From Marinobacterium sp. LSUCC0821 (lineage in GTDB: Bacteria > Pseudomonadota > Gammaproteobacteria > Pseudomonadales > Balneatricaceae): a stretch of DNA of 64,000 nt. Below the pieces are notes generated by a model. The model was not told the origin of the DNA. It saw only the letters and a list, made by a program, of their open reading frames with translations, and did no database searches. The stretch covers positions 705,501-769,500 of the forward strand of contig NZ_CP051666.1 in the NCBI RefSeq assembly GCF_012848475.1, written 5' to 3'. Of this stretch, positions 35,916-45,577 are shown in pieces (the stretch's first letter is position 1; each line of letters opens with the position of its first letter). Position numbers and translations under genes: made by a program.

Positions 35916-35990
35916 CAAAACTGACTGGATCAGTTTTGAACAGCTTCAGCTGGCCCGAAGGGCGAAGGCAGGATGCTTGAGTAATTACGC
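35916..35990 (-). repeat. Element E copy 6 (diverged, inverted relative to copies 1-5)
   Basis: Read on the + strand: CAAAACTG/CAGTTTTG, then AACAGC/GCTGG, GGCCC/GGGC, then AGGATGCTTGAGTAA. The order of hairpins matches the reverse complement of copies 1-5 (CAAAATTG/CAATTTTG, AACAGCC/GGCTGG, CCCC/GGGG, AGGATAGCCCGAATAA). Stem changes are compensatory. It is not associated with a tRNA-Ser fragment, so the element exists outside that locus. Confidence 0.7.
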
Positions 35991-36001
35991 TATAAACAAG
36001 A

Positions 36002-36091
36002 TCGCGGCTTCGCCTTTGGCGAATGCGCTCCTACGCGACTCTGGAAAAACACCGTAGGAGCGCATTACCGCGAAGCGGTAAGCCGCGAAAG
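36002..36091. repeat. Facing pair of REP-A palindromes
   Basis: GCGGCTTCGCC with GGCGAATGCGCTCCTACG and its inverse are joined by GACTCTGGAAAAACAC, closely matching the linker at 22164-22180. The pair ends 2 bp before the cysS stop codon. Confidence 0.8.
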
Positions 36092-36093
36092 AA

Positions 36094-37479
36094 CTACCCC
36101 TCCCTGTACCAGGTAGTCCCCTCTGGACCATCTTTAAGGATTACACCCGCTGCAGCTAACTTATCACGAATTTCGTCTGAGCGTGCGAAATCTTTATTGG
36201 CGCGTGCGGATTTACGCTCTTCGATTAGCGCTTCAACCTGTTCAGCTGTGATCTCACCCGCATTACCCTGCTGTAAGAATGCCTTTGGCTCTTGTTGCAG
36301 CAGACCAAGAATTCCAGCTAGCGCTTTGATCTGCGCTGCCATAGCTTCTGCTGCTGCCATATCTTTCGTTTTTAAGCGGTTTAGTTCTGATGCCATCTCG
36401 AACAACACAGCAAAAGCGCGTGGTGTATTGAAGTCATCATCCATCGCCTCATAGAAGCGCTGAGCGTATTCGTTGTCGGCAATAGCCACATCGGCAATCT
36501 CAACACCATCAAGTGCTTGATAGAAACGATCCAGTGCTGCACGCGCCTCTTTAAGGCTATCGATTGAGTAGTCGATATGGCTGCGGTAGTGAACGCTAGA
36601 TAGGAAGTAGCGTACCACTTCAGGGTTATGTTCTTTTAATACGTCGCGAATGGTGAAGAAGTTACCTAGGGATTTAGACATCTTCTCCTGATTTACACGA
36701 ACAGGACCTGCATGCATCCAGTAATTGACGAAGGCTTTACCGTTAGCCGCTTCTGATTGCGCTATTTCGTTCTCGTGGTGTGGGAATGGCAAATCAGGGC
36801 CACCACCATGAATATCGAAGGTATCGCCGAGACAACACTTAGACATAGCAGAGCACTCAATGTGCCAACCCGGTCGACCAGGACCCCAAGGAGACTCCCA
36901 GCTCACCTCGCCCGCTTTTGCAGACTTCCACAAAACGAAATCCAGGGGCGACTCTTTCGCAGTTTCAACTTCGACGCGAGCACCTGACTTAAGCTCTTCA
37001 ACCACCTTATTGGTCAGTTTGCCGTAGCCTTCAAACTTCTCTACACGATAGTAGACATCGCCATTACTCGCTGCGTATGCATAGCCCTTATCAATCAGTG
37101 TCTGCACCATCGCCAAGATATCATCTATGTGATGGGTAGCACGCGGCTCTTGATCTGGGCGTAAAACACCTAATGCTGCTTCATCTTCATGCATCGCTGC
37201 GATCATACGTGCGGTAAGTTGATCTGGGGTCTCACCATTCTCAGCCGCACGTTTAATAATCTTATCGTCAACATCTGTGATGTTTCGAACATACTCAACT
37301 TCCCAACCACGAGCTCGCAGATAACGGGTAATAAGGTCAAACGAGACCATCACACGTGCGTGGCCGATATGACAGAAGTCATAGACGGTCACACCACACA
37401 CATACATGCGGATCTTACCCGCCTGAATAGGTGTAAAAGGCTGCTTAGATTTAGATAGTGTGTTGTAAAGCTGAAACAT
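36094..37479 (-). CDS. cysS: Cysteine--tRNA ligase
   Basis: The 461-residue protein equals the E. coli length (461). Class I motifs: HIGH form CHIGHARV near residue 36 and KMSKSLGN near 268. Zinc ligands are C28 (YVCGVTVYD), a cysteine in WHIECSAMS and His/Glu in FPHHENE. The C-terminal anticodon-binding helical region ends with DGPEGTTWYREG. It charges tRNA-Cys. It lies 18 bp downstream of glnS on the same strand, and they are probably cotranscribed. Confidence 0.97.
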   Translation of the reverse strand: MFQLYNTLSKSKQPFTPIQAGKIRMYVCGVTVYDFCHIGHARVMVSFDLITRYLRARGWEVEYVRNITDVDDKIIKRAAENGETPDQLTARMIAAMHEDEAALGVLRPDQEPRATHHIDDILAMVQTLIDKGYAYAASNGDVYYRVEKFEGYGKLTNKVVEELKSGARVEVETAKESPLDFVLWKSAKAGEVSWESPWGPGRPGWHIECSAMSKCCLGDTFDIHGGGPDLPFPHHENEIAQSEAANGKAFVNYWMHAGPVRVNQEKMSKSLGNFFTIRDVLKEHNPEVVRYFLSSVHYRSHIDYSIDSLKEARAALDRFYQALDGVEIADVAIADNEYAQRFYEAMDDDFNTPRAFAVLFEMASELNRLKTKDMAAAEAMAAQIKALAGILGLLQQEPKAFLQQGNAGEITAEQVEALIEERKSARANKDFARSDEIRDKLAAAGVILKDGPEGTTWYREG

Positions 37480-37497
37480 ACTGACCCTAACTATCGC

Positions 37498-39177
37498 TTA
37501 GTTATTAGCAATTTTTGCCCATGAGTCACGCAGACCCACAGTACGGTTGAATACAAGGCGATCAGCGTTAGAGTCCGAATCTACGCAGAAGTATCCCTGA
37601 CGCTCGAACTGGTAACGCGACTCGACAGCGGCCTGAGCCATACCCACTTCAATGCGCGCATTTGGCATAAGCGTTAGAGACTCTGGGTTGATAAAGTCGA
37701 GGAACTCACGCTCTTTATCCGCTTCCGGATTCGCTTCAGTGAAGAGACGATCATATAGTCGAACTTCACAAGGAACAGAGTTATCTGCGCTCACCCAGTG
37801 CACAACACCGTTTGGTTTGTAATCTGTTGGGTTCTCGCCTTTAGTAGCTGGGTCGTAGGTACAGATCAACTCAACCACTTCACCGTTAGCATCCGTGATA
37901 ACCTCTTGGCAGGTTACACAGTATGCACCACGCAGACGAACAGCCTGGTTTGGCGCAAGGCGTTTCCACTTCTTAGGCGCTTCCATAGCGAAATCTTCGC
38001 GCTCTATCAGAAGGTTTTTAGTAAAAGGAATGCGACGCGTTCCCATGCTCTCATCTTTTGGATGCATTGGGACTTCAAACCACTCTTCAGCAGACTCATC
38101 AAAGTTACTGATCGTCAATTTGATAGGATCGATAACACACATCGCGCGAGGTGATGCAGAGTCGAGATCATCACGAATCGCAGCTTCTAACATACTCATA
38201 TCAACAGTTGAGTTAGAACGAGTAACCCCGATCATGTCACAGAAGTTACGAATCGATTGCGGTGTATAGCCACGACGGCGTAGACCCGAAACAGTAGGCA
38301 TACGCGGATCATCCCAACCAGAGACGTGCGCTTCATCTACCAACTGCTTCAGCTTACGCTTACTGGTAATTGTGTAGTTTAGGTTTAGGCGTGCAAATTC
38401 GTACTGGCGTGGCTTAGCTGGCACTGGAAGGTTTTCGATGAACCAGTCGTAGAGTGGACGGTGATCTTCAAACTCTAGTGTACATATAGAATGGGTAATA
38501 CCTTCGATTGCATCAGACTGACCGTGAGCGTAGTCGTAGCTTGGGTAGATACACCACTGATCACCAGTCTGGTGGTGGTGAGCCTTACGAACACGGTAGA
38601 TCACTGGGTCACGCATATTCATGTTAGGTGACGCCATGTCGATCTTCACACGAAGTGCGGCGGTGCCCTCTTCGTAGCCACCCGCGCGCATCTTTTCAAA
38701 TGCCGCCAGGTTCTCGTCAACAGAACGGTCACGGAATGGGCTGTTTTTGCCAGGCTCCGTTAGGTTGCCACGGTAGGCACGCATCTCTTCAGGCGATAGC
38801 TCACAAACAAACGCCTTACCCTCTTTAATTAGGTAAACCGCCCAATCGAACAGCTGTTGGAAGTAGTCTGAGGTGTAACGGATATCACCAGCCCATTTAA
38901 AGCCTAGCCACTCAACATCACGAACAATCGCATCGATATACTCTTGCGACTCTTTCTCAGGGTTGGTGTCGTCGAAACGCAGGTTACAAACACCTTGGTA
39001 CTTTTCAGCAGTACCGAAGTTCAGACAGATCGACTTTGCATGACCTATGTGGAGAAAACCGTTTGGCTCTGGCGGGAAACGGGTCATTACCTGACCTGCA
39101 TGGGTACCCTGCTCTAGATCCTTCTCAACGATCTGATGGATAAAGTTTGTAACTGTTGCAGCTTCGTTCTTACTCAT
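37498..39177 (-). CDS. glnS: Glutamine--tRNA ligase
   Basis: The 559-residue protein (E. coli 554) has class I motifs [14 protein letters not shown] at about 34-47 and [11 protein letters not shown] near 270 (the KMSKS equivalent). [10 protein letters not shown] and the C-terminal beta-barrels that read the anticodon are present. It charges tRNA-Gln directly, so this organism does not depend only on the GatCAB route. It is upstream of cysS. Its leader contains a strong bulged hairpin (39206-39243). Confidence 0.97.
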   Translation of the reverse strand: MSKNEAATVTNFIHQIVEKDLEQGTHAGQVMTRFPPEPNGFLHIGHAKSICLNFGTAEKYQGVCNLRFDDTNPEKESQEYIDAIVRDVEWLGFKWAGDIRYTSDYFQQLFDWAVYLIKEGKAFVCELSPEEMRAYRGNLTEPGKNSPFRDRSVDENLAAFEKMRAGGYEEGTAALRVKIDMASPNMNMRDPVIYRVRKAHHHQTGDQWCIYPSYDYAHGQSDAIEGITHSICTLEFEDHRPLYDWFIENLPVPAKPRQYEFARLNLNYTITSKRKLKQLVDEAHVSGWDDPRMPTVSGLRRRGYTPQSIRNFCDMIGVTRSNSTVDMSMLEAAIRDDLDSASPRAMCVIDPIKLTISNFDESAEEWFEVPMHPKDESMGTRRIPFTKNLLIEREDFAMEAPKKWKRLAPNQAVRLRGAYCVTCQEVITDANGEVVELICTYDPATKGENPTDYKPNGVVHWVSADNSVPCEVRLYDRLFTEANPEADKEREFLDFINPESLTLMPNARIEVGMAQAAVESRYQFERQGYFCVDSDSNADRLVFNRTVGLRDSWAKIANN

Positions 39178-39205
39178 AACTCTTCTTAAACCGAGAATTC
39201 ATGAA

Positions 39206-39243
39206 GGTCATTATGGAGCTGCTCTCTATAGAGCAGCTTTGAC
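39206..39243 (-). promoter_or_regulatory. Hairpin in the glnS leader / ppiB divergent region
   Basis: AGCTGCTC/GAGCAGCT forms an exact 8-bp stem with a 6-base loop. It is extended by GGTCA/TGACC across a small internal loop. It lies 30-65 bp before the glnS ATG and could be a leader structure or a protein-binding palindrome. Confidence 0.45.
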
Positions 39244-39345
39244 CAAAAATTGTGACGCAAGATTATATGTGAATACGCACCTGCAATACAGGGCAATTGA
39301 TTGATATACTGCGCTAAATTCAAATGAAATAAGGGATAAGACGCA

Positions 39346-39840
39346 ATGATCGTTCTGCACACCAACCATGGCGACATCAAACTTGAACTAGACCACGAGA
39401 AAGCACCTAAAACAGCTGCTAACTTTGAGCAGTATGTTAAAGAGGGTTTTTACGATGGCGTTATTTTCCACCGCGTTATCAATAACTTCATGATTCAGGG
39501 CGGTGGTTTTGAGCCAGGCATGCACCAGAAGACCACTCGCGAGTCGATTGAGAACGAAGCGGATAATGGCCTTAGCAACGAAAAATACACAGTTGCAATG
39601 GCGCGCACTATGGATCCTCACTCAGCATCTGCTCAGTTTTTCATCAACGTTGCGGATAACGCATTCCTAGATCACTCTGGCAAAAACACCCAGGGCTGGG
39701 GTTACGCTGTATTCGGCCGTGTCGTTGAGGGTACTGATGTCGTTGATAAGATCAAAGGTGTTTCAACCACTATGAAAGCGGGTCACCAGGATGTTCCTGC
39801 TGAAGATGTGATCATCGAATCAGCAGAAATCGTGGCGTAA
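39346..39840 (+). CDS. ppiB: Peptidyl-prolyl cis-trans isomerase B (cyclophilin)
   Basis: The 164-residue protein equals E. coli PpiB (164) and has no signal peptide, so it is cytoplasmic. Cyclophilin active-site segments are [18 protein letters not shown] and [17 protein letters not shown], with the catalytic Arg in FHRV and the substrate-pocket Phe-Phe. Proline isomerisation assists folding. It is followed after 3 bp by lpxH, a common pairing in gammaproteobacteria. Confidence 0.96.
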   Translation: MIVLHTNHGDIKLELDHEKAPKTAANFEQYVKEGFYDGVIFHRVINNFMIQGGGFEPGMHQKTTRESIENEADNGLSNEKYTVAMARTMDPHSASAQFFINVADNAFLDHSGKNTQGWGYAVFGRVVEGTDVVDKIKGVSTTMKAGHQDVPAEDVIIESAEIVA

Positions 39841-39843
39841 CGC

Positions 39844-40581
39844 TTGAAACGACTCTTTATTTCGGATCTGCATCTGCAGAGCGAGCGCCCGGAGATCACC
39901 CGAGCGCTCCGCTTCTTTCTATCCGAAGTAGCGCCAGGCAGTGATGAGCTCTATCTGCTTGGCGACATCTTTGAAGCTTGGATTGGTGACGACGCAATAG
40001 ATCCAACACTCAATGAGATATCCCCTCTCTTTACCGAACTTGCCAAACAAGGCACTGCAATCTTCTTTCAAGCCGGCAATCGCGACTTCCTGGTTGGCGA
40101 GAAAACTGCAAAACTGCTCAGTGCAACTCTGCTAGACGAACTAGTTACAATCACCCTTCCTCAGGGCGATGCGCTTATCGCACATGGCGATCAGTTCTGC
40201 ATTGATGATCACGACTATCAAGCCTTCAGAAAGATGGTTCGTAACACCGATTGGCAACAGCAATTTCTAGCCAAATCACTTGATGAACGACAAGCGATCG
40301 CTCGTCATTTACGGGATGAAAGCGGTAAACAAAATAGCAATAAAGAAGATTACATTATGGATGTAAGCCCTTGTTATTGTGCAGAAGTTGTTAAAGAAAA
40401 ACAGTGTAGCCTTTTAATACACGGACATACACACCGCCCCGCTGTTCATGGCGATATCAATGGTAATGAAGAGTTGAAACGAATAGTCCTTGGCGACTGG
40501 TCAGAGTCTGGCTGGTATCTACTAAGTGACGATCAGCAACTGGAACTGATCAAGTTCAAGCCATCAAAAAATTTCAACTAG
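39844..40581 (+). CDS. lpxH: UDP-2,3-diacylglucosamine diphosphatase (lipid A synthesis)
   Basis: The 245-residue protein starts at a TTG, because the conserved N terminus KRLFISDLHL begins there and no ATG or GTG is close. It is a calcineurin-like phosphoesterase with ISDLHL, LLGDIFEAWIGDD, AGNRD, AHGDQFC and HGHTHRPA metal motifs. It cleaves UDP-2,3-diacylglucosamine to lipid X at the inner membrane. It is 3 bp behind ppiB and probably cotranscribed with it. Use of TTG may limit its level. Confidence 0.95.
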   Translation: MKRLFISDLHLQSERPEITRALRFFLSEVAPGSDELYLLGDIFEAWIGDDAIDPTLNEISPLFTELAKQGTAIFFQAGNRDFLVGEKTAKLLSATLLDELVTITLPQGDALIAHGDQFCIDDHDYQAFRKMVRNTDWQQQFLAKSLDERQAIARHLRDESGKQNSNKEDYIMDVSPCYCAEVVKEKQCSLLIHGHTHRPAVHGDINGNEELKRIVLGDWSESGWYLLSDDQQLELIKFKPSKNFN

Positions 40582-40599
40582 CCCTTATGGGATCAGTGG

Positions 40600-41232
40600 C
40601 TAGCTCGCTTTTGCCAAAAGTGATTGCGCTGGCGCACCTGAGTGGAACCTAAACTCAGAATCCTCCTCCAACACCAACTCATTTTCACGTTTTCTAAATA
40701 GCGCAATTCGATCTTCAATCGAGCAGCTTGCATTGCTTTGCGCTAGATGCAGGTAATCCTGATAGTGACGCCCCTCTGATTTGAGCAGAGAGAGGTAGAA
40801 CTTCTGTAGCTCCTCATCTAAATAGGGAGCAAGCTTAGCGAAACGCTCACAAGAGCGCGCTTCAATAAATGCGCCTACGATAAGGGTATCTATCAATCGA
40901 TCCGGCTCATCACGTCTAACCAACGTATGCATGCCGCCGGCGTAACGTGAAGCACTTAAGGATCCATATCTGAGCTTGCGGCGCTTCATAATGCCAAGCA
41001 CCTTCTCAAAGTGCACAAGCTCTTCACGAGCAAGGCGCGACATCTTATCGAGAAGATCTAGATGATCGACGTAGCGAAACATCAGAGTCATTGCTGTAGA
41101 GGCCGCCTTCTTCTCACAGTGCGCATGGTCTGTAAGCAGCAGTTGCAACTGAACTGGATCCTTCGCCATATCAATCCAGCTTTCAGGGGTCTCACAACCC
41201 AAAAACGCTTGAATTTCAGCTAATACATCCAC
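40600..41232 (-). CDS. miaE: tRNA 2-methylthio-N6-isopentenyladenosine37 hydroxylase MiaE
   Basis: The 210-residue protein is a ferritin-like di-iron monooxygenase. Iron-binding Glu and His residues are visible in DHAHCEKKAAS, REELVHFEKVL, GAFIEARSCERF and KSEGRHYQDYL, in the order expected for the four-helix bundle. It hydroxylates ms2i6A37 in tRNAs reading U-starting codons and needs O2. Its substrates in this window would include tRNA-Ser species reading UNN codons only if they carry A37 modification. Converges with lpxH; upstream lies acnB in divergent orientation. Confidence 0.93.
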   Translation of the reverse strand: MDVLAEIQAFLGCETPESWIDMAKDPVQLQLLLTDHAHCEKKAASTAMTLMFRYVDHLDLLDKMSRLAREELVHFEKVLGIMKRRKLRYGSLSASRYAGGMHTLVRRDEPDRLIDTLIVGAFIEARSCERFAKLAPYLDEELQKFYLSLLKSEGRHYQDYLHLAQSNASCSIEDRIALFRKRENELVLEEDSEFRFHSGAPAQSLLAKAS

Positions 41233-41400
41233 AACAGCTCACTCCATACACACCAAGATTGCGGCGCATTATAACGGGAGATAGGTGCAGGATCATCCTA
41301 GCAAGCCGAATATTTGGGCTTTTTATAATTTATAATTTTAGAGGTGTAATAAATGGTTCTATCGCGGCCAAAGTATAAGTCTATTTAATGCTTAGAGCGA

Positions 41401-41429
41401 TTAACTTGTTTGTGCAACTGCGGTAAAAT
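41401..41429 (+). promoter_or_regulatory. Promoter of acnB
   Basis: TTAACT (41401-41406), a 17-bp spacer and TAAAAT (41424-41429) are followed by a leader of about 90 bp. The leader holds an imperfect hairpin, CGATATCC/GGGTATCG (41454-41475). The rest of the gene-free stretch 41233-41524 shows nothing else. Confidence 0.6.
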
Positions 41430-41524
41430 TGCGCCCGATTTTTTAAAAAACCATCGATATCCATTTGGGGTATCGGCCCTCTTCTCAAAAGGAATTGGGT
41501 GTAGTTATTGATGAGGGCAATACT

Positions 41525-44122
41525 GTGCTTGAAGCTTACCGTAAACACGTTGCAGAACGTGCCGCAGAAGGTGTACCACCAAAACCACTAGACGCTGATC
41601 AGACTAGCGCGCTGGTTGAACTGCTTAAGAACCCACCAGCAGGTGAAGAAGAATTCCTACTCGACCTCATCACAAACCGCGTACCAGCGGGTGTAGACCA
41701 GGCTGCGTATGTTAAAGCTGGCTTCCTAGCTGCAATTACTACAGGCGAAGCAAGCTCACCTCTTATCTCTGCAGAGCACGCAGTTGAACTACTGGGCACA
41801 ATGCTTGGCGGTTACAACATCGAGCCAATGATCGCTTGTCTTGATAACGCTGCACTAGCTCCAGTTGCTGCTAAAGGCCTATCAAACACACTTCTAATGT
41901 TTGACGCATTCCATGATGTTAAAGAGAAGATGGATGCAGGCAACGCCGCTGCTAAACAGGTTATGGAATCTTGGGCTGCTGGTGAATGGTTCACCTCTAA
42001 GCCAGCTCTTGCTGACAAGATCACTGTCACTGTTTTCAAGGTACCTGGCGAAACAAACACTGATGACCTATCACCTGCTCCAGATGCATGGTCTCGTCCA
42101 GATATTCCTCTACACGCTAACGCAATGCTTAAGATGGAGCGCGAAGGCATCAACCCTGAAGAACCAGGTGTTAAAGGCCCACTTGCTCAGATCGAAGAAG
42201 TGAAAGCGAAAGGTTTCCCAGTTGCTTACGTAGGTGACGTTGTTGGTACAGGCTCTTCACGTAAGTCTGCAACAAACTCTGTTCTTTGGTTCTTCGGTGA
42301 TGATATCCCGAACGTTCCTAACAAACGTGCTGGCGGTTACTGTTTCGGCGGTAAGATCGCACCTATTTTCTACAACACAATGGAAGATGCGGGCGCACTA
42401 CCTATCGAGATGCCAGTTGATAAGCTAGAGATGGGCGACGTAATCGACGTATTCCCATACGAAGGTAAAGTTAAGCGTCACGGTACTGAAGAAGTTATCA
42501 GCGAATTCGAACTTAAGACTCAGGTTCTTATCGACGAAGTACGCGCAGGTGGCCGTATCCCTCTAATCATCGGTCGCGGCCTAACTGAGAAAGCGCGTGA
42601 AGCTCTTGGTCTTGGTGCATCTGACCTATTCCGCAAACCACAGCAGCCTGCTGACACTGGCAAGGGTTACTCACTTGCTCAGAAGATGGTTGGTAAAGCA
42701 TGTGGCATGGATGGCGTTCGTCCAGGCATGTACTGCGAACCTAAGATGACGACTGTTGGCTCACAGGATACTACTGGTCCTATGACGCGTGACGAGCTTA
42801 AAGACCTTGCGTGTCTTGGCTTCTCTGCTGACCTAGTAATGCAGTCATTCTGTCACACTGCGGCTTACCCTAAACCAGTTGACGTTAACACTCACCACAC
42901 GCTTCCTGATTTCATCATGAACCGTGGCGGTGTATCTCTACGTCCAGGTGACGGTGTAATCCACTCTTGGCTAAACCGTATGCTTCTTCCAGATACTGTA
43001 GGTACTGGCGGTGACTCGCATACACGTTTCCCACTAGGCATCTCATTCCCAGCAGGTTCTGGCCTTGTAGCATTCGCTGCTGCAACTGGCGTAATGCCAC
43101 TGGATATGCCTGAGTCTGTACTTGTACGATTCAAAGGTAAGCGTAACGCAGGTATCACTCTACGTGACCTAGTACACGCAATCCCTTACTACGCAATCAA
43201 AGCAGGTCACCTAACTGTGGCCAAAGCTGGCAAGAAGAATATCTTCTCTGGTCGCGTACTTGAGATCGAAGGTCTTGAAGATCTTACTGTTGAGCAGGCG
43301 TTCGAACTATCTGACGCATCTGCAGAGCGTTCAGCAGCAGGCTGTACAATCACTCTAGGTGAAGATTCAGTTGCTGAGTACCTACGTTCTAACATCGTGA
43401 TGCTTAAGTGGATGCTTGCTGAAGGTTACGGTGATGTGCGTACTATCTCACGTCGTATCAAAGGCATGGAAGAGTGGCTAGCTAACCCAAGCCTAATGCG
43501 TGCTGATGCGGATGCTGAATACGCTGCAGTTATCGAAATCGATCTTGCAGATATTAAAGAGCCAATCCTATGTGCTCCAAACGATCCAGATGATGCTCGT
43601 CTTCTTTCTGACGTACAGGGCGCTGCGATCAATGAAGTATTCATCGGTTCTTGTATGACCAACATCGGTCACTTCCGTGCAGCGGGTAAACTTCTAGAAG
43701 CTTCTGGTAAGTCTATCCCTACTCGCATGTGGATTGCGCCACCTACTAAGATGGATGCAGCTCAGCTAAGCGACGAAGGCTACTACAACGTATTCGGTAA
43801 AGCCGGTGCACGTATGGAGATGCCAGGCTGTTCACTATGTATGGGTAACCAGGCACGCGTTGCAGCTAAATCGACTGTAGTATCTACATCGACTCGTAAC
43901 TTCCCTAACCGTCTAGGTGATGGTGCGGATGTATTCCTAGCGTCTGCTGAACTTGCAGCAGTAGCAGCTCTGGAAGGTAAACTACCAACCGTTGCTGAGT
44001 ACATGGAGTACGCACAGAAGATCGACAGCATGGCTGGCGACATCTACCGCTACCTAAACTTCGATCAGATGGACAACTACGTTGCTAAAGCATCGTCAGT
44101 AATCCCAACAGTTGAAGCTTAA
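41525..44122 (+). CDS. acnB: Aconitate hydratase B
   Basis: The GTG at 41525 is chosen because it gives [16 protein letters not shown], the family N terminus, exactly 865 residues as in E. coli AcnB, with GAGGG 8-9 bases upstream. Domains: N-terminal HEAT-like domain (1-160), domain 4 swivel (about 170-370, [12 protein letters not shown]), then the catalytic domains. [4Fe-4S] ligand cysteines occur in [19 protein letters not shown] and CSLCMGNQ. It interconverts citrate and isocitrate in the TCA cycle; apo-AcnB in E. coli also binds mRNA. Codon use is strongly biased, as in a highly expressed gene. A strong terminator follows. Confidence 0.97.
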   Translation: MLEAYRKHVAERAAEGVPPKPLDADQTSALVELLKNPPAGEEEFLLDLITNRVPAGVDQAAYVKAGFLAAITTGEASSPLISAEHAVELLGTMLGGYNIEPMIACLDNAALAPVAAKGLSNTLLMFDAFHDVKEKMDAGNAAAKQVMESWAAGEWFTSKPALADKITVTVFKVPGETNTDDLSPAPDAWSRPDIPLHANAMLKMEREGINPEEPGVKGPLAQIEEVKAKGFPVAYVGDVVGTGSSRKSATNSVLWFFGDDIPNVPNKRAGGYCFGGKIAPIFYNTMEDAGALPIEMPVDKLEMGDVIDVFPYEGKVKRHGTEEVISEFELKTQVLIDEVRAGGRIPLIIGRGLTEKAREALGLGASDLFRKPQQPADTGKGYSLAQKMVGKACGMDGVRPGMYCEPKMTTVGSQDTTGPMTRDELKDLACLGFSADLVMQSFCHTAAYPKPVDVNTHHTLPDFIMNRGGVSLRPGDGVIHSWLNRMLLPDTVGTGGDSHTRFPLGISFPAGSGLVAFAAATGVMPLDMPESVLVRFKGKRNAGITLRDLVHAIPYYAIKAGHLTVAKAGKKNIFSGRVLEIEGLEDLTVEQAFELSDASAERSAAGCTITLGEDSVAEYLRSNIVMLKWMLAEGYGDVRTISRRIKGMEEWLANPSLMRADADAEYAAVIEIDLADIKEPILCAPNDPDDARLLSDVQGAAINEVFIGSCMTNIGHFRAAGKLLEASGKSIPTRMWIAPPTKMDAAQLSDEGYYNVFGKAGARMEMPGCSLCMGNQARVAAKSTVVSTSTRNFPNRLGDGADVFLASAELAAVAALEGKLPTVAEYMEYAQKIDSMAGDIYRYLNFDQMDNYVAKASSVIPTVEA

Positions 44123-44142
44123 TCGCTTAACTGTTTGATCAC

Positions 44143-44174
44143 AGAAAACCCGGCCTTGGCCGGGTTTTTTATTG
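44143..44174 (+). terminator. Terminator of acnB
   Basis: AACCCGGCC, the loop TT and GGCCGGGTT are followed by TTTTATTG, 20 bp after the stop. Confidence 0.9.
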
Positions 44175-44204
44175 TCTGAAAATTGGGATTGGCGCGGGTT
44201 TAAA

Positions 44205-44388
44205 GATTGCGGCAATGCGCTCCTACGGCGTATTTCCAAGGTCGCGTAGGAGCGCATTCGCCAGAGGCGAAGCCGCGATTAGATTCCGGAGTGTAATTTG
44301 GTAGCGGATGACAGGCTGAAAGCCTGTCACCCACACTTCGTAGCTAGATCAACGCACCGGTGTCAGGCTTCAGCCTGACATCCGCCGT
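44205..44388. repeat. REP-A pair followed by REP-C pair
   Basis: A partial REP-A (GCGGCAATGCGCTCCTACG), the linker TATTTCCAAGGTCGC and a full inverted REP-A (44249-44279) are followed by facing REP-C copies (GATGACAGGCTGAAAGCC, 44305 onward, and GTGTCAGGCTTCAGCC to 44383). They fill the gap between converging acnB and the DUF1415 gene. Confidence 0.8.
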
Positions 44389-44389
44389 T

Positions 44390-44935
44390 TCAGTGTTTTC
44401 CAGAGATCTGTTCAATAATCCCCTTCACCCCCATTTCGCGCAGCAGCTCGACATTGCGCTCTGGGATTGCATCGATATCGGGGTGGGTTTCGATTGCCCA
44501 AGCGACACTCGCTTCTCGAATAATGTGGAGCATGGGATGGGGTGAGCGATTGGTGTGGTTGGCGGGATCAAAAGGAGCAACACCTTCGAAAACGTAATCT
44601 GGGTGGAACCCTGCGATTTGATAGGTTCCTGTATATCCAAGCTCATCCATCAACATCTCTACCCCTGCTAAATAGTCGAGGTACTCCTCAAAATCATGGA
44701 GCATTTCAGGTACGACCAACAAGGTGGTCTCTATCGCTTCAGAACGGTCTAACTGCTCTATCTCATCCAGAAGAGTCTGACTCAGTTGTGCAAGGTCTTT
44801 ACCTGTATACTCAACAAAACGGACCTTACCTTGATCAAGCGGATGCTTCGCAAAGGGACAGAGATTGAGCGCCACGACAAAGCGATCGACCCAAGCTTTT
44901 GTTGTTTCTATGGCGCTACTTCTGTTATCAGACAT
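44390..44935 (-). CDS. DUF1415 family protein
   Basis: The 181-residue protein matches the DUF1415 pattern: RFVVALNLCPFAKHPL near the N terminus, YQIAGFHPDYVFEG and RSPHPMLHIIREASV in the middle, and IPERNVELLREMG near the end. The conserved Cys-Pro and His residues suggest an enzyme or metal-binding role, but none is established. It is cytoplasmic (no signal or TM). A pair of inverted DnaA-box-like sequences lies about 85 bp upstream of its start. Confidence 0.8.
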   Translation of the reverse strand: MSDNRSSAIETTKAWVDRFVVALNLCPFAKHPLDQGKVRFVEYTGKDLAQLSQTLLDEIEQLDRSEAIETTLLVVPEMLHDFEEYLDYLAGVEMLMDELGYTGTYQIAGFHPDYVFEGVAPFDPANHTNRSPHPMLHIIREASVAWAIETHPDIDAIPERNVELLREMGVKGIIEQISGKH

Positions 44936-45017
44936 ACATAAACCTTAGCACTAGAATTCCTTCTCCTAAATAGGAACTACCTGTCAAGGAGAATAGAGGT
45001 AAAAATCCAAACTTTTC

Positions 45018-45040
45018 TTACCCACAGAATCTGTGGATAA
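45018..45040. promoter_or_regulatory. Inverted DnaA-box pair
   Basis: TGTGGATAA at 45032-45040 is the exact reverse complement of the TTATCCACA DnaA box. TTACCCACA at 45018-45026 is a one-mismatch box in the opposite orientation. The pair forms a near-palindrome with a 5-bp centre. The rest of the gene-free stretch 44936-45283 is strongly AT-rich (45110-45280) with no other feature that I could name. Confidence 0.6.
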
Positions 45041-45283
45041 CTTGGTGGATTGTTTTTGGATTGAAGCCGCTAAGCCCCGTATTTAGTACGCCTTAGCAAA
45101 TTGGTGTAATTTTAACCTTGATTAAAAATACCTTTTAAATTCAATAACTTACACTAGTCAATATCAAAATAAAAAAATAGTTATAAATTTTTGGAATAAA
45201 TTTTGATAAGAACTGCTTGCTGTGCAAAAGAATTTTAGAACGCCCTAATTTTGTGCAATTTGCAAGCGTAAAATGACTTTAAT

Positions 45284-45559
45284 TTATTCGCCATTTTCCT
45301 TAGGAATTTCAATCTCAATATGCCCTTTCGGACGGCAGCAACAGGTCAGTATTTCATCATCAGCACAGTCGACAAGCGAATCTTGGACAGCCTCAACTTC
45401 ACCATCGATGAGGCGCACCTTACAACAGCCGCAGTATCCACCGCGGCAGTTATAGGGAGCAGGTATACGTTGTGCTTCTAATGAGTCCAGTAGCGAGAAC
45501 TCGTACTGATAGTAGAAGGTGTGGAAGTGGTTAACCTTAATTCGCGGAATACCCGACAT
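45284..45559 (-). CDS. yfaE: 2Fe-2S ferredoxin, NrdB-maintenance type (YfaE-like)
   Basis: The 91-residue plant-type ferredoxin has cluster ligands C38, C43 and C46 in CRGGYCGCC and a fourth Cys at 73-75 in LTCCCRP. In E. coli YfaE follows nrdB and supplies electrons to rebuild the di-iron tyrosyl-radical cofactor of NrdB. Here it follows nrdB by 18 bp on the same strand, the same arrangement. Extra cysteines (C45, C74, C75) beside the ligands are notable but not unusual for this subgroup. Confidence 0.88.
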   Translation of the reverse strand: MSGIPRIKVNHFHTFYYQYEFSLLDSLEAQRIPAPYNCRGGYCGCCKVRLIDGEVEAVQDSLVDCADDEILTCCCRPKGHIEIEIPKENGE

Positions 45560-45577
45560 CAGGCTGGGTATCCCCTA

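Noticed and set aside
43207-44043. Long antisense frames inside acnB and other strongly biased genes
   Set aside because: They are shadows of a gene with strong codon bias. They have no ribosome site and a low-complexity Ser/Arg composition.
45018-45280. Chromosomal replication origin
   Set aside because: Only two DnaA boxes are visible and none of the usual neighbours (dnaA, gidA/mnmG, rpmH) is present.
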